Below, in pieces: positions 1 through 8,495 of a stretch of 64,000 nucleotides of DNA. Under the pieces are notes generated by a model that was given only the letters and a program-made list of their open reading frames with translations, was not told the origin of the DNA and made no database searches. How positions within the stretch are numbered: the first letter of the stretch is position 1; every line of letters begins with the position of its first letter. Source of the stretch: Betaproteobacteria bacterium HGW-Betaproteobacteria-14 (GTDB taxonomy: Bacteria > Pseudomonadota > Gammaproteobacteria > Burkholderiales > Rhodocyclaceae); NCBI GenBank assembly GCA_002840845.1, contig PHCS01000001.1:85340-149339 (forward strand), given 5' to 3'. The translations under genes were made by a program, and so were the position numbers.

Positions 1-114
1 CGCGTACGCTACTCAACGGAACAGATTCGCCGCGAGCTTGGATATAATGATGTCATGAAACTTGAAGTCGTTCTGCGTGATCTCGCGATCGCGTGGCGAG
101 GCCGCTCGACATGA
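1..114 (+). CDS. 3' end of an upstream gene, possibly a sugar nucleotide epimerase
   Basis: An open frame enters from the left edge and stops at TGA 112-114, leaving 37 residues. The tail includes STEQIRRELGY followed by a short amphipathic helix ending AWRGRST. This resembles the C-terminus of extended SDR sugar epimerases, where an arginine-rich RRELGY segment is followed by a final helix. The call rests on a short tail only. Its stop overlaps the ATG at 111 of the next gene (ATGA), so it probably belongs to the same translationally coupled glycan operon. Confidence 0.4.
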   Translation, partial: RVRYSTEQIRRELGYNDVMKLEVVLRDLAIAWRGRST

Positions 115-2993
115 CAGGACGCATTCTCCGGCAGTTGCACCCTGCCATCGTTTTTCTGTTGTTCTTCAGTTATGCGACAGCTGCAGCGTTGCTCTTCCAG
201 AAATTCCTGCTTCCGCTGGTCGGTGCAGTGCATCACGGCCAAGGGTTGGTAGAGGGGGATTCGGCCTATTTCCATTCCGTGGCAGTGGACCTGGCCGAAC
301 GCATCCGTCAGTACGGCTGGTCAGAATGGCGCATTTACCCAACCCACGCTGCCACCGGCAATGTTGCTCTGCTGGGCGCGCTGTATGTGTGGTTCGGAGA
401 GGATCCGTCTTTGATGGTGCCTGTCAATGCAGCAATTCATGCGCTTACCGGCACTCTTGTGTTCCAGCTCGGACGCCTGATATGGCCGGGCCGGGTTGGG
501 TCATTGGCCGGGATGATCGCGGGCTCGTTGTACATTGTTTTTCCCTCTTCGCTGAACTGGTACGGCCAGATTCACAAGGATGGTTTCGCCATCGCAGGAA
601 CTGCCCTGGTTGTGGTCGCATGGATTCTTGCAGAAATAATGAACCGGATTGAGCTCAGGCGGGTTGTGATGGCAGTCGCGACCGTACTAGCCGGATTGGG
701 CCTGATTGTTTTCGTTCGCCCGTACAACCTGATGCTGGTGCTGGGCGGCTTGCTGGTGATGCTGGCTTTCAAGTTAGTTATGGCATGGAAGAACTATAAA
801 TCCAGGGAGTTCCAGTCTACCTTGGCCCTGCAGCTGTTTCTTGTTTGTGTAGTAGGCGCATCTGCTTACTTGGCCCCACGTACCGGCGCCTGGGAGCAGA
901 GCTATGCGGAATGGAATAAGTCGGCAGAGGCTGGGGCGCAGGGTGGAAGCATTGCAATCGACTGGAAATGGCAGTCGACGGCATGGGTGCCCCAAGTGAT
1001 TGAGCGTTATGTCGAGGTGATGGCGCGAACCAGGGCTGGCCTGATCGATGAAAACCTTAAGATGCAGGCCGCTTCGCTCTACGACATCGATGCGCTTCCG
1101 GCCAGCACGCCGCAGGTTGCGGCGTATGCACCGCGCGCACTGCAGGTCGCACTCTTTGCGCCGTTCCCGTCGTTGTGGTTCGACAAGATCAGTATCACGC
1201 GTCTGGTGGCCGTAGGCGAGACGGCGATTTGGTATCTGATTGCCCCGGGGGTGCTGCTAGCACTGTGGCTGGGGCGTTCGCGCGCAGTGGTGGCTGTGCT
1301 TGCTTTCTCGCTGACCTTGCTGACACTGTACGGCATCACCATTGCCAATGTCGGCACGCTCTATCGCATCCGGTACCTCTATTTGTTTCTGCTGATGCTG
1401 GTCGGCGTGGCAGGCTGGATGCTCTTTTTTGAGCGACGCGGCTGGTTGCCGAAAGCAAGCGACCAGCTTGCATCTGGCGAACCGTCCGTGCCAGACGCAA
1501 TGAAGAACATGAAGCAGGCCAGATCCGTCCTGGTGGGTTCGGGCATAACCGTGGCTGCAGTGACTGCGGTCACCTTTGTCGGCCTGTTCGTTCGGGACAT
1601 CGTCATGGCGCGGTTGTTCGGTCTGGGCGGCGAGCTCGACGCGTTTGTGGTGGCAGCTGTGGTGCCGATGTTCCTGGTCGCCGTACTCAGCGTGCCGATC
1701 GGTACGGCGATTGTTCCGGTGTTCCTGGCCGTTCGTGAGCGTGCCTCGGCCGCGGCGGCGCAGACACTGGCAAGACGAGTTGCGATGACCTTCCTTGCCG
1801 CTGGCCTGGTGCTTGCCGTTGGTGTAGCCCTCGCCGGTCCCGCCTTGATGGAAACAGCGGGATGGACTGCATTGCCGGAGAAGTCCGCTCGCGTGCAGGC
1901 GATCACGTTGTGGATGTTGGCAATTTTCGTTTTCAGCGGCCTTGTTACGCTCGCCAACGGTCTGCTCAATGCCCTTGGACACTACATCGTGCCAGCTGCG
2001 GCGCAGGTGATCGTGCCGGTCGTGGCCATAGCTGCCCTGCTAGTGTTCGGCAATTCGCACGGTGCGATCGTTGCTGCCATGGCGATGTTTGTCGGCCAGC
2101 TGGTCAATCTTGTCTTGGTCTATCGGGCGCTTGCGGCGCGCGAAGTTTCGCTGCTGGCTCCCGCGATGCCCGGGTGCATCGGTTACGGGCAGTTTGCCTC
2201 GCAGTACCTGCCATTGGTGGCGGCTGCAGTGTTCATGCAACTGACCGTGCCGGTGAGCACAGCCATGGCGTCGGTTCTGCCCGAAGGCGGCGTGGCTGCG
2301 CTAGGCCTGGGCGGCAAGGCAGTCGTGTTCGCCACCGGCCTCATCGGCGCCTCAATTGCCTCGGTGGTGCTGCCGTATTTTTCGCGTTACATGGCGCAGA
2401 ACCGTTTGCTGGACGCGCGCCGCGAGTTGTCATTCCTGCTGCTGGCGGGGACGGTCATTTCGATTCCGGCTACCTTGGCGCTGCACCTGATATCCGAACC
2501 ATTCGTCCGCACGGTATTCCAGGGCGGTGCCTTCGGCGCTTCCGAAACCAGCATCGTCTCTCGGGTGATGGCCAACGGCATCCTCCAGTTGCCGTTCTTC
2601 GTTATCAACCTGCTGCTGCTTAAGTTCGCCATCGCTACCCGTCATTCGGGCAGGGTCATGCTGGCGGCGGCCGTTGGCCTGGCAGCGAATGTAGTGCTCA
2701 ACCTTGTGCTGATGCCTCGCCTCGGTGCGCCGGGCATCGCGCTTTCCATGTCGATAGCCGCCGCAGCCTCGGCGGGCTTGATGCTGCTGCTGTTTTGCCG
2801 TCTTGGCGATGTGGCCTGGGTGGATATGGTGTTCATCGTGACAAACTGGATACTGTTTCTCGCACTGGCTGTTTGCCTGCATTACAAGAGCTACCCCGGC
2901 GCCATCGCCGCCGGCATTGCGTTCGCCTTCCTTGTTCTCGGAGAGTGGGCGGTGACCTTCCGACCGCGCTCGGTACAAGCCAACCCCCCATGA
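111..2993 (+). CDS. Fusion: GT-C-like membrane domain plus MurJ/MviN-like lipid flippase
   Basis: A single uninterrupted frame encodes about 960 residues. Roughly residues 1-450 form a polytopic domain with an acidic GDSAYFH motif after the first membrane helix, as in GT-C glycosyltransferases (ArnT/GT39-like). A short hydrophilic linker (about 450-475) leads into a second polytopic domain of some 490 residues typical of MurJ/MviN flippases, including an RDIVMARLFG segment near its start. I chose ATG 111 because it overlaps the preceding stop as ATGA; a GTG at 93 in the same frame is the alternative. Context suggests it moves, and possibly modifies, an undecaprenyl-linked glycan at the inner membrane. 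Whether it is a true MurJ or a Wzx-like exporter cannot be decided here. Confidence 0.75.
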   Translation: MTGRILRQLHPAIVFLLFFSYATAAALLFQKFLLPLVGAVHHGQGLVEGDSAYFHSVAVDLAERIRQYGWSEWRIYPTHAATGNVALLGALYVWFGEDPSLMVPVNAAIHALTGTLVFQLGRLIWPGRVGSLAGMIAGSLYIVFPSSLNWYGQIHKDGFAIAGTALVVVAWILAEIMNRIELRRVVMAVATVLAGLGLIVFVRPYNLMLVLGGLLVMLAFKLVMAWKNYKSREFQSTLALQLFLVCVVGASAYLAPRTGAWEQSYAEWNKSAEAGAQGGSIAIDWKWQSTAWVPQVIERYVEVMARTRAGLIDENLKMQAASLYDIDALPASTPQVAAYAPRALQVALFAPFPSLWFDKISITRLVAVGETAIWYLIAPGVLLALWLGRSRAVVAVLAFSLTLLTLYGITIANVGTLYRIRYLYLFLLMLVGVAGWMLFFERRGWLPKASDQLASGEPSVPDAMKNMKQARSVLVGSGITVAAVTAVTFVGLFVRDIVMARLFGLGGELDAFVVAAVVPMFLVAVLSVPIGTAIVPVFLAVRERASAAAAQTLARRVAMTFLAAGLVLAVGVALAGPALMETAGWTALPEKSARVQAITLWMLAIFVFSGLVTLANGLLNALGHYIVPAAAQVIVPVVAIAALLVFGNSHGAIVAAMAMFVGQLVNLVLVYRALAAREVSLLAPAMPGCIGYGQFASQYLPLVAAAVFMQLTVPVSTAMASVLPEGGVAALGLGGKAVVFATGLIGASIASVVLPYFSRYMAQNRLLDARRELSFLLLAGTVISIPATLALHLISEPFVRTVFQGGAFGASETSIVSRVMANGILQLPFFVINLLLLKFAIATRHSGRVMLAAAVGLAANVVLNLVLMPRLGAPGIALSMSIAAAASAGLMLLLFCRLGDVAWVDMVFIVTNWILFLALAVCLHYKSYPGAIAAGIAFAFLVLGEWAVTFRPRSVQANPP

Positions 2994-4123
2994 GCCAGGC
3001 ACGTATTTGTTTCGTCGTCTCCAGCCCATTGACGGCCAGAGCGTTTTTGAGCGGCCACATTGCCGCCTTGAGCCGGGACTACCAGGTCGATCTGGCAGTG
3101 GATGAGGGAGGACCTGACGGACTGGGCGACATTTCATCCCACGCGCGTATCGTGCGGGTGCCGATCCGGCGCAAGGTGGCGCCGCTCGCGGACCTTCTGG
3201 CGCTGCTTCGCCTCGTAGTGTTGTTTCGACGCGAGCGCTATGCCATCGTCAGCTCGGTCACCCCAAAGGCGGGAATGCTGGCCATGCTGGCCGCTACCTT
3301 GGCCAGAGTGCCGCTGCGGACCCATATCTTCACAGGTCAGGTGTGGGCAACGCGTGCGGGCTGGAAACGGCGGCTGCTGAGGGCAGCGGACCGCTGGATG
3401 GCGCGGCTTGCCACACATGTTCTGGCGGACAGTCCTTCGCAACGTGGTTTCATGGTTGCCGAGGAGGTTGCAAAGGCCGAAAAGATCGGAGTACTGGGTG
3501 AGGGTTCGATCTGCGGCGTGGATGGAAAGCGGTTTCGGCCTGATGCCGATCGGCGCGCCAGTATCCGGCAAGCACAGGGTATTCCCGAGGATGCTGTCGT
3601 TTTTCTGTTCCTAGGACGCCTGAATCGTGACAAGGGCGTGCTCGACCTTGCTGCGGCCTTTGCCGGGCTCGACAACGACGCGGCTTGGCTGCTCGTCGTC
3701 GGGCCCGATGAATCCGATATGCGCGGACAGATGGAAGCCTGCCTCGGGTCGGCCGTGTCGCGCAGCCGTTTCGTTGGCTATACGGACCGGCCGGAAGACT
3801 TCATGGCCGCTTCCGACGTATTCTGCCTTCCGAGCTACCGTGAAGGCTTCGGCATGGTCGTGATCGAGGCGGCTGCAGCGGGAGCGCCAGCGATCGCTTC
3901 GCGCATCTATGGCGTGACCGATGCCGTGGAGGAAGGCGTGACGGGATTGCTGCATGCACCGGGTGATACGGTGGCGATGACCAGGTTGATGACGATGCTC
4001 GCCGGCGATCCCGAGCTCAGACTGGCCCTGGGCCAGGCCGCCCGCAAGCGCGCGCTCGAGCAGTTTTCGGGCGAGGTCGTTACAGCCGCCTGGCTGCGTT
4101 TCTATGGGCAATTGCTCGGCTGA
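2990..4123 (+). CDS. Glycosyltransferase family 4
   Basis: 377 residues with the GT-B architecture of GT4 enzymes. The N-terminal Rossmann half starts ARICFVVSSPL. The C-terminal donor-binding half contains FLGRLNRDKG and a late EX7E-type motif around SYREGFGMVVIEAAAAG. It should transfer a sugar from a nucleotide donor onto a lipid-linked intermediate on the cytoplasmic face. ATG 2990 overlaps the TGA of the flippase fusion (ATGA), which decides the start over an upstream in-frame extension lying inside that gene. It is followed 15 bases later by the initiating sugar transferase. Donor and acceptor are not readable from sequence. Confidence 0.87.
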   Translation: MSQARICFVVSSPLTARAFLSGHIAALSRDYQVDLAVDEGGPDGLGDISSHARIVRVPIRRKVAPLADLLALLRLVVLFRRERYAIVSSVTPKAGMLAMLAATLARVPLRTHIFTGQVWATRAGWKRRLLRAADRWMARLATHVLADSPSQRGFMVAEEVAKAEKIGVLGEGSICGVDGKRFRPDADRRASIRQAQGIPEDAVVFLFLGRLNRDKGVLDLAAAFAGLDNDAAWLLVVGPDESDMRGQMEACLGSAVSRSRFVGYTDRPEDFMAASDVFCLPSYREGFGMVVIEAAAAGAPAIASRIYGVTDAVEEGVTGLLHAPGDTVAMTRLMTMLAGDPELRLALGQAARKRALEQFSGEVVTAAWLRFYGQLLG

Positions 4124-4138
4124 CGTAGAATCCCGGCA

Positions 4139-4738
4139 ATGCTGAAGCGCGCATTCGATTTCACGGCCGCACTGGCCCTGATCCTGCTGCTGTCGCCGGT
4201 GATTGTTGCGACGGCGCTTGCCATAGCCTGGCGCATGGGATTGCCGGTGTTGTTCCGGCAATTGCGGCCCGGACTGCACGGACGGCCCTTTCGGGTGCTG
4301 AAGTTCCGCACCATGGTCGATGCGGAAGGAGCGGATGGCCAGCCGCTGCCCGATGGGGCGCGCCTGACCCCGCTGGGGAGGATGCTGCGCCGCTTCAGCC
4401 TGGACGAACTTCCCCAGCTTTTCAATGTGCTGCGGGGTGATATGAGCCTGGTTGGTCCGCGTCCGCTGCTGATGGAGTATCTGCCGTTGTACAGCGCGGA
4501 GCAGATGCGCCGACATGAAGTTCGCCCTGGCATCACCGGCTGGTGTCAGGTGAATGGGCGCAACGCGCTTTCGTGGGAAGACAAGTTTGCCCTCGATGTC
4601 TGGTATGTCGATCATCATGCTTTCTGGCTGGATATGAAGATTCTGGCCATGACGGCTGGCAAGGTGTTTTCCGGTTCGGGCGTGTCGAAGGATGGGTTTG
4701 CCACGACGGAAAAATTTCGCGGCACGGCGGGCAAGTAG
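4139..4738 (+). CDS. Initiating phosphoglycosyl transferase (PglC/WcaJ C-terminal type)
   Basis: 199 residues, the minimal monotopic phosphoglycosyl transferase. It has one hydrophobic re-entrant helix (about 6-30), the KFRTM motif (55-59), the catalytic Asp-Glu pair in LDELPQ (89-90) and GDMSLVGPRP. The family moves a phospho-sugar from a UDP-sugar to undecaprenyl phosphate, the first committed step of a glycan. Its length matches PglC, which lacks the extra membrane helices of WbaP. Acetyltransferase, aminotransferase and 4,6-dehydratase genes directly downstream suggest that the sugar is a diacetamido-trideoxyhexose such as bacillosamine. The specificity is inferred from context. Confidence 0.88.
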   Translation: MLKRAFDFTAALALILLLSPVIVATALAIAWRMGLPVLFRQLRPGLHGRPFRVLKFRTMVDAEGADGQPLPDGARLTPLGRMLRRFSLDELPQLFNVLRGDMSLVGPRPLLMEYLPLYSAEQMRRHEVRPGITGWCQVNGRNALSWEDKFALDVWYVDHHAFWLDMKILAMTAGKVFSGSGVSKDGFATTEKFRGTAGK

Positions 4739-4774
4739 GGCCGCGCCGGCTGCAAGGCGTAATGGGGAGCGTGC

Positions 4775-5377
4775 ATGGTGCATCGAAAGCAGCGGATCGC
4801 GGTATTCGGCGCAGGCGGCCACGGCAAGGTGGTCGTCGACGCAGTGGAGCGGAGCGACGGGTTCGTTGTGGCCTGCGTGGCGGATGACCGTCCGCTGCCG
4901 GGGGCGGCGATCCTCGGCCACGCGGTCGTCGGCGGACGCGAGGCGATGCTGGAGGGGCGCGGCGGGTTCGATGGTGTCATCGTAGCCATCGGAGACAATC
5001 GCGCCCGCCTGGAGGTGGCTGGCTGGCTGAAAGCACAGGGCTTCGCGCTGCAGAGCGTGGTGCATCCGGCTGCCGTGGTGGCGCCTTCGGCAACGCTCGG
5101 CGCAGGCGTGCTGGTCATGCCCGGCGCGGTGGTGAATGCCGAAGCGCGCATCGGCGACAATGCGATCATCAATACCGGCGCCATCGTTGAACACGACTGC
5201 AAGGTGGGTGCGGGGGTGCATGTCGCGCCCGGGGCGGTGTTATGCGGTGGCGCGTGCGTAGGGGCGGGCACGCTGGTCGGCGCGGGCGCCGTGGTGCTTC
5301 CGGGAGTGAGGGTGGGCGAATCGTTGCTGGTCAAGGCCGGCACGGTGGTGGCGCGTAATTTGGAAAAGGACGATTGA
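4775..5377 (+). CDS. PglD/NeuD-like sugar O/N-acetyltransferase
   Basis: 200 residues. The N-terminal nucleotide-sugar domain begins with AVFGAGGHGKVV, and the C-terminal left-handed beta-helix (about 90-190) is built of hexapeptide repeats rich in GA(x)V. The EHDCKVG segment carries the histidine that acts as base in PglD. The family acetylates the 4-amino group of UDP-4-amino sugars from acetyl-CoA. Start ATG 4775 lies 36 bases after the phosphosugar transferase. The next gene overlaps its stop by one base (TGATG), implying coupled translation with the aminotransferase that would supply its substrate. Confidence 0.87.
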   Translation: MVHRKQRIAVFGAGGHGKVVVDAVERSDGFVVACVADDRPLPGAAILGHAVVGGREAMLEGRGGFDGVIVAIGDNRARLEVAGWLKAQGFALQSVVHPAAVVAPSATLGAGVLVMPGAVVNAEARIGDNAIINTGAIVEHDCKVGAGVHVAPGAVLCGGACVGAGTLVGAGAVVLPGVRVGESLLVKAGTVVARNLEKDD

Positions 5378-6597
5378 TGCAGGCTGAGAGGGGCTCGTTG
5401 GCTATCGAGGGGGGGGAGCCCGTGCGCGCAATTCCGTTTCCACCATGGCCGATCTTCGGAGAAGACGAGATCCGTGCAGTCGGCGAGGTGCTTGCTGGCG
5501 GGCGGGTGAACTACTGGACGGGCGACGCTTGTCGGCGTTTCGAGGAAGAGTTTGCGGTCTTCACTGGAACGCAGCATGCCATTTCCCTGGCAAACGGTAC
5601 GCTGGCGCTGGAACTGGCGCTCTTCGCACTCGATATTGGCCCCGGCGACGAGGTGATCGTGCCGGCGCGCACTTTCATAGCCTCGGCCAGTTGTGTTGTG
5701 GCGCGTGGCGCCGTGCCGGTGGTGGCCGACATCGATCCGGTCAGCCAGAACCTGACGGTGGACGCCGTACGCCAGAAACTGACTTCCCGCACCCGGGCCA
5801 TTATTGCGGTACATCTGGCAGGCTGGCCCTGCGACATGGATCCGATCATGGCGCTGGCGCGTGAGCGCGGCATCAAGGTGGTGGAGGATTGCGCCCAGGC
5901 CCACGGGGCGACCTACAAGGGGCGATCTGTCGGCAGTTTGGGGGATTGCGCAGCTTTTTCCTTCTGCCAGGACAAGATCATGACCACCGGCGGCGAGGGC
6001 GGCATGCTGGTGACGGACGACGCTTGTCTGTGGCAGCGGGCCTGGGCCTACAAGGATCATGGCAAGAGCTACGAGGCCGTCTTCAATCGCGACCATCCCC
6101 CCGGTTTTCGCTGGCTGCACGAGTCCTTCGGCAGCAATTTCCGCTTGACCGAGATGCAGGCGGCGATCGGCCGACTGCAACTGGGCAAGCTGCCGCAGTG
6201 GTTGCAGGCGCGCAGGCGGAATGCGGCCATGCTGGATCAGGGTTTCTCGGCCATTCCGGGGTTGCGCGTCACGCGCCCACCGAACGGGATTGGCCATGCC
6301 TACTATAAGTACTATGCATTCGTTGCACCCGAAAAGCTGGCACCGGGATGGGATGCAACGCGGATAAATGAAGCCGTCAATGCAGAGGGCGTTCCCTGCT
6401 TTGCTGGAAGCTGCTCTGAGATCTATCTTGAGCGCGCATTCGTCAATCGCGGCTGGGGGCCGCCTGAGCGACTTCCAGCGGCGCGACAGCTGGGTGACAC
6501 GAGCCTGATGTTCATGCTGCATCCGACGCTGGGCGAATCCGAGATGACGGATACGATCAGGGCAGTTTCCAAAGTGATGCGGGCGGCAGTCCAATGA
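5377..6597 (+). CDS. DegT/DnrJ/EryC1/StrS-family sugar aminotransferase
   Basis: 406 residues of the PLP-dependent sugar aminotransferase family. Lys200 in FSFCQDKIMTTGGEGG is the expected Schiff-base lysine, EDCAQAHGA holds the PLP-contacting Asp, and SNFRLTEMQAAIG is the family C-terminal motif. It would transaminate the 4-keto sugar made by the adjacent dehydratase, giving the substrate of the PglD-like enzyme. The N-terminus (LAIEGGEPVR) is closer to StrS/AHBA-like members than to textbook PglE, so the exact sugar is uncertain. ATG 5377 overlaps the preceding stop; a TTG just upstream is less likely. Confidence 0.86.
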   Translation: MQAERGSLAIEGGEPVRAIPFPPWPIFGEDEIRAVGEVLAGGRVNYWTGDACRRFEEEFAVFTGTQHAISLANGTLALELALFALDIGPGDEVIVPARTFIASASCVVARGAVPVVADIDPVSQNLTVDAVRQKLTSRTRAIIAVHLAGWPCDMDPIMALARERGIKVVEDCAQAHGATYKGRSVGSLGDCAAFSFCQDKIMTTGGEGGMLVTDDACLWQRAWAYKDHGKSYEAVFNRDHPPGFRWLHESFGSNFRLTEMQAAIGRLQLGKLPQWLQARRRNAAMLDQGFSAIPGLRVTRPPNGIGHAYYKYYAFVAPEKLAPGWDATRINEAVNAEGVPCFAGSCSEIYLERAFVNRGWGPPERLPAARQLGDTSLMFMLHPTLGESEMTDTIRAVSKVMRAAVQ

Positions 6598-8495
6598 AGA
6601 TGCTGTTTCGCAACGTCGTGATTGTTGCGCACGATCTTATTGCGGTGGCGCTGTCCTGGATGCTGGCCTATTGGCTTCGCTTCAATCTCGATTTGCCCGA
6701 GCCCTACTACCACGGCATGCTTTCCGGCCTGATGTGGGTGGTGCCCCTCCATGCCTCGGTTTTTCTTGTGCTCGGGGTGCATCGAGGCATGTGGCGTTAC
6801 GTCAGCGTCAAGGACTTGCAAAGAATCGTCCTGGGGGTCGTGTTGGCGGCCGCTTTGGTCGGCGCCAGTGTTTTCATGTTCCAACTGGGGGACGTCCCGC
6901 GCTCCGTACTGATACTGCAGCCTCTGCTGCTTATCATGACGATGGGCGGTACGCGTTTCGGCTATCGCGCCTGGCGCGAGCATCAGTTGTACGGCGGGGT
7001 ACGCCTGGACGGCGAGCCGGTGCTGATCCTGGGGGCAGGCGATGCAGCCATGATGCTGTTGCGGGAACTGAAGCGCAGCGAGGAGTGGCGCGTTGTCGGC
7101 ATGCTCGACGACGAGGGGGGCAAGCGCGGGCGTTCCATTGACAGCGTAAAGGTGCTGGGCGACCTAGACGAAGTGGCCGTGCATGCCGCTCGACTGCAGG
7201 TGAAAAAAGTCATTATTGCCATGCCTTCCGCTTTGGCGGGGGTACGCCGTCGCGCCGCCGAGGCCGCCGCCGCGGCCGGATTGTCGGTGCTGACGGTGCC
7301 GGCGATTGACGACCTGCTTTCCGGCCGGGTGTCCATTTCGCAACTGAGGAAAGTGGAAATGGAAGACCTGCTCGGTCGCGAAGTGGTGAAGCTGGACACC
7401 GAGGGGCTGCATCACCTGCTCGGCGGCCGAACCGTGCTCGTCACCGGCGCCGGCGGATCGATCGGGTCGGAACTGGCGCGCCAGATCGCCCGCTTCGAGC
7501 CGAGACGGCTGGTGCTGTTCGAGCAGTCGGAGTTCGCGTTGTTCCAGATCGAGCAGGAGTTTGCCCGGCAGTTCCCGCATACGCCGATCGCCTGCGCAGT
7601 GGGCGACGTGAAGGATGCGGCGCGCATCGACCAGGTCTTTGCGCAATACCGTCCGGAGGTAGTGTTTCATGCCGCGGCCTACAAGCATGTGCCGATGATG
7701 GAGAACGAGAATGCCTGGGAGGCGGTGCGCAACAACGTGCTCGGTACCCTGCGCGTGGCGGAAGCGGCGCAGAGACACGACGTCGTCGAATTCGTCTTCA
7801 TTTCCACCGACAAGGCGGTGAATCCGACCAACGTTATGGGTACGACCAAGCGCATCGCCGAGATGGTTTGTCAGGCTCTGCAGAATGACGCTGCTGTCGG
7901 GCTGAAGCCCGACCTACAGGAATCGCCCGGTAGGTCGGGCTTCAGCCCGACAACCCGTTTCGTCATGGTGCGATTCGGCAATGTGCTGGGCAGCAACGGC
8001 AGCGTGATCCCGAAATTCCGCGAGCAGATCGCACGCGGTGGGCCCGTGACGGTGACCCACCCGGACATCGTTCGCTTTTTCATGTCGATCCCCGAGGCGG
8101 CGCAGCTGGTGCTGCAGGCCGGCCTGATGGGCGGGCAGGACAAGGCGGGCGGCAACATATTCGTATTGGACATGGGCGAGCCGGTGAAGATCACGGATCT
8201 GGCGCGCGACATGATCCGCCTCTCCGGCCTTACCGAGGAGGACATCAAGATCGTCTTCACTGGTTTGCGGCCGGGCGAGAAGCTCTTCGAGGAACTGCTC
8301 GCCGATGGCGAGCAGACGCTGCCGACGCCGCATCCGAAGCTGCGCATCGCCAGGGCGCAGCCGGGTCTTTCGGCGGATGAACTGGAGGCATTGCGCGCCT
8401 GGCTGGAAGGCCCGCCGCAGGATGAGCCGACGGTCAAGCAGCGCTTGTCCGAACTCGTGCCGGAATATCGCCCGCAACCGTCCCTCTCAGCATGA
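6594..8495 (+). CDS. PglF/CapD-like UDP-GlcNAc 4,6-dehydratase, with a REP pair inside the coding sequence
   Basis: 633 residues. There are four N-terminal membrane helices (about 3-124), a CoA-binding-type Rossmann fold (about 140-270) and an extended SDR domain starting TVLVTGAGGSIGSE. The STDKAVNPTNVMGTTKR stretch has Met in place of the usual catalytic Tyr, the known Thr-Met-Lys arrangement of this family. Residues about 434-453, just after the helix that follows this motif, are encoded by an inverted pair of REP hairpins read in frame without a stop (7895-7952). The conserved sequence resumes at RFVMVRFGNVLGS. It overlaps its neighbours on both sides (ATGA at each end). The enzyme may still work because the insert appears to lie in a loop. 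Confidence 0.9.
   Translation: MKMLFRNVVIVAHDLIAVALSWMLAYWLRFNLDLPEPYYHGMLSGLMWVVPLHASVFLVLGVHRGMWRYVSVKDLQRIVLGVVLAAALVGASVFMFQLGDVPRSVLILQPLLLIMTMGGTRFGYRAWREHQLYGGVRLDGEPVLILGAGDAAMMLLRELKRSEEWRVVGMLDDEGGKRGRSIDSVKVLGDLDEVAVHAARLQVKKVIIAMPSALAGVRRRAAEAAAAAGLSVLTVPAIDDLLSGRVSISQLRKVEMEDLLGREVVKLDTEGLHHLLGGRTVLVTGAGGSIGSELARQIARFEPRRLVLFEQSEFALFQIEQEFARQFPHTPIACAVGDVKDAARIDQVFAQYRPEVVFHAAAYKHVPMMENENAWEAVRNNVLGTLRVAEAAQRHDVVEFVFISTDKAVNPTNVMGTTKRIAEMVCQALQNDAAVGLKPDLQESPGRSGFSPTTRFVMVRFGNVLGSNGSVIPKFREQIARGGPVTVTHPDIVRFFMSIPEAAQLVLQAGLMGGQDKAGGNIFVLDMGEPVKITDLARDMIRLSGLTEEDIKIVFTGLRPGEKLFEELLADGEQTLPTPHPKLRIARAQPGLSADELEALRAWLEGPPQDEPTVKQRLSELVPEYRPQPSLSA
7895..7952. repeat. REP pair inserted within the dehydratase coding sequence
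   Basis: Two 23-base palindromic units lie in inverted orientation, at 7895-7917 and 7930-7952, 12 bases apart. Each has a GTAG head and a TCGGGC-TTCA-GCCCGA hairpin. Here the GTAG heads face inward, the opposite of the five intergenic copies. The pair is read as about 20 residues (VGLKPDLQ...GFSP) and keeps the frame open. GTAG-headed REPs are mobilised by RAYT transposases in other bacteria. No such gene is in this window. Confidence 0.9.

Noticed and set aside
3611..6594. Long open frames on the minus strand opposite the glycan genes
   Set aside because: They mirror well-supported coding genes, lack family motifs and have low-complexity composition typical of antisense frames in GC-rich DNA.
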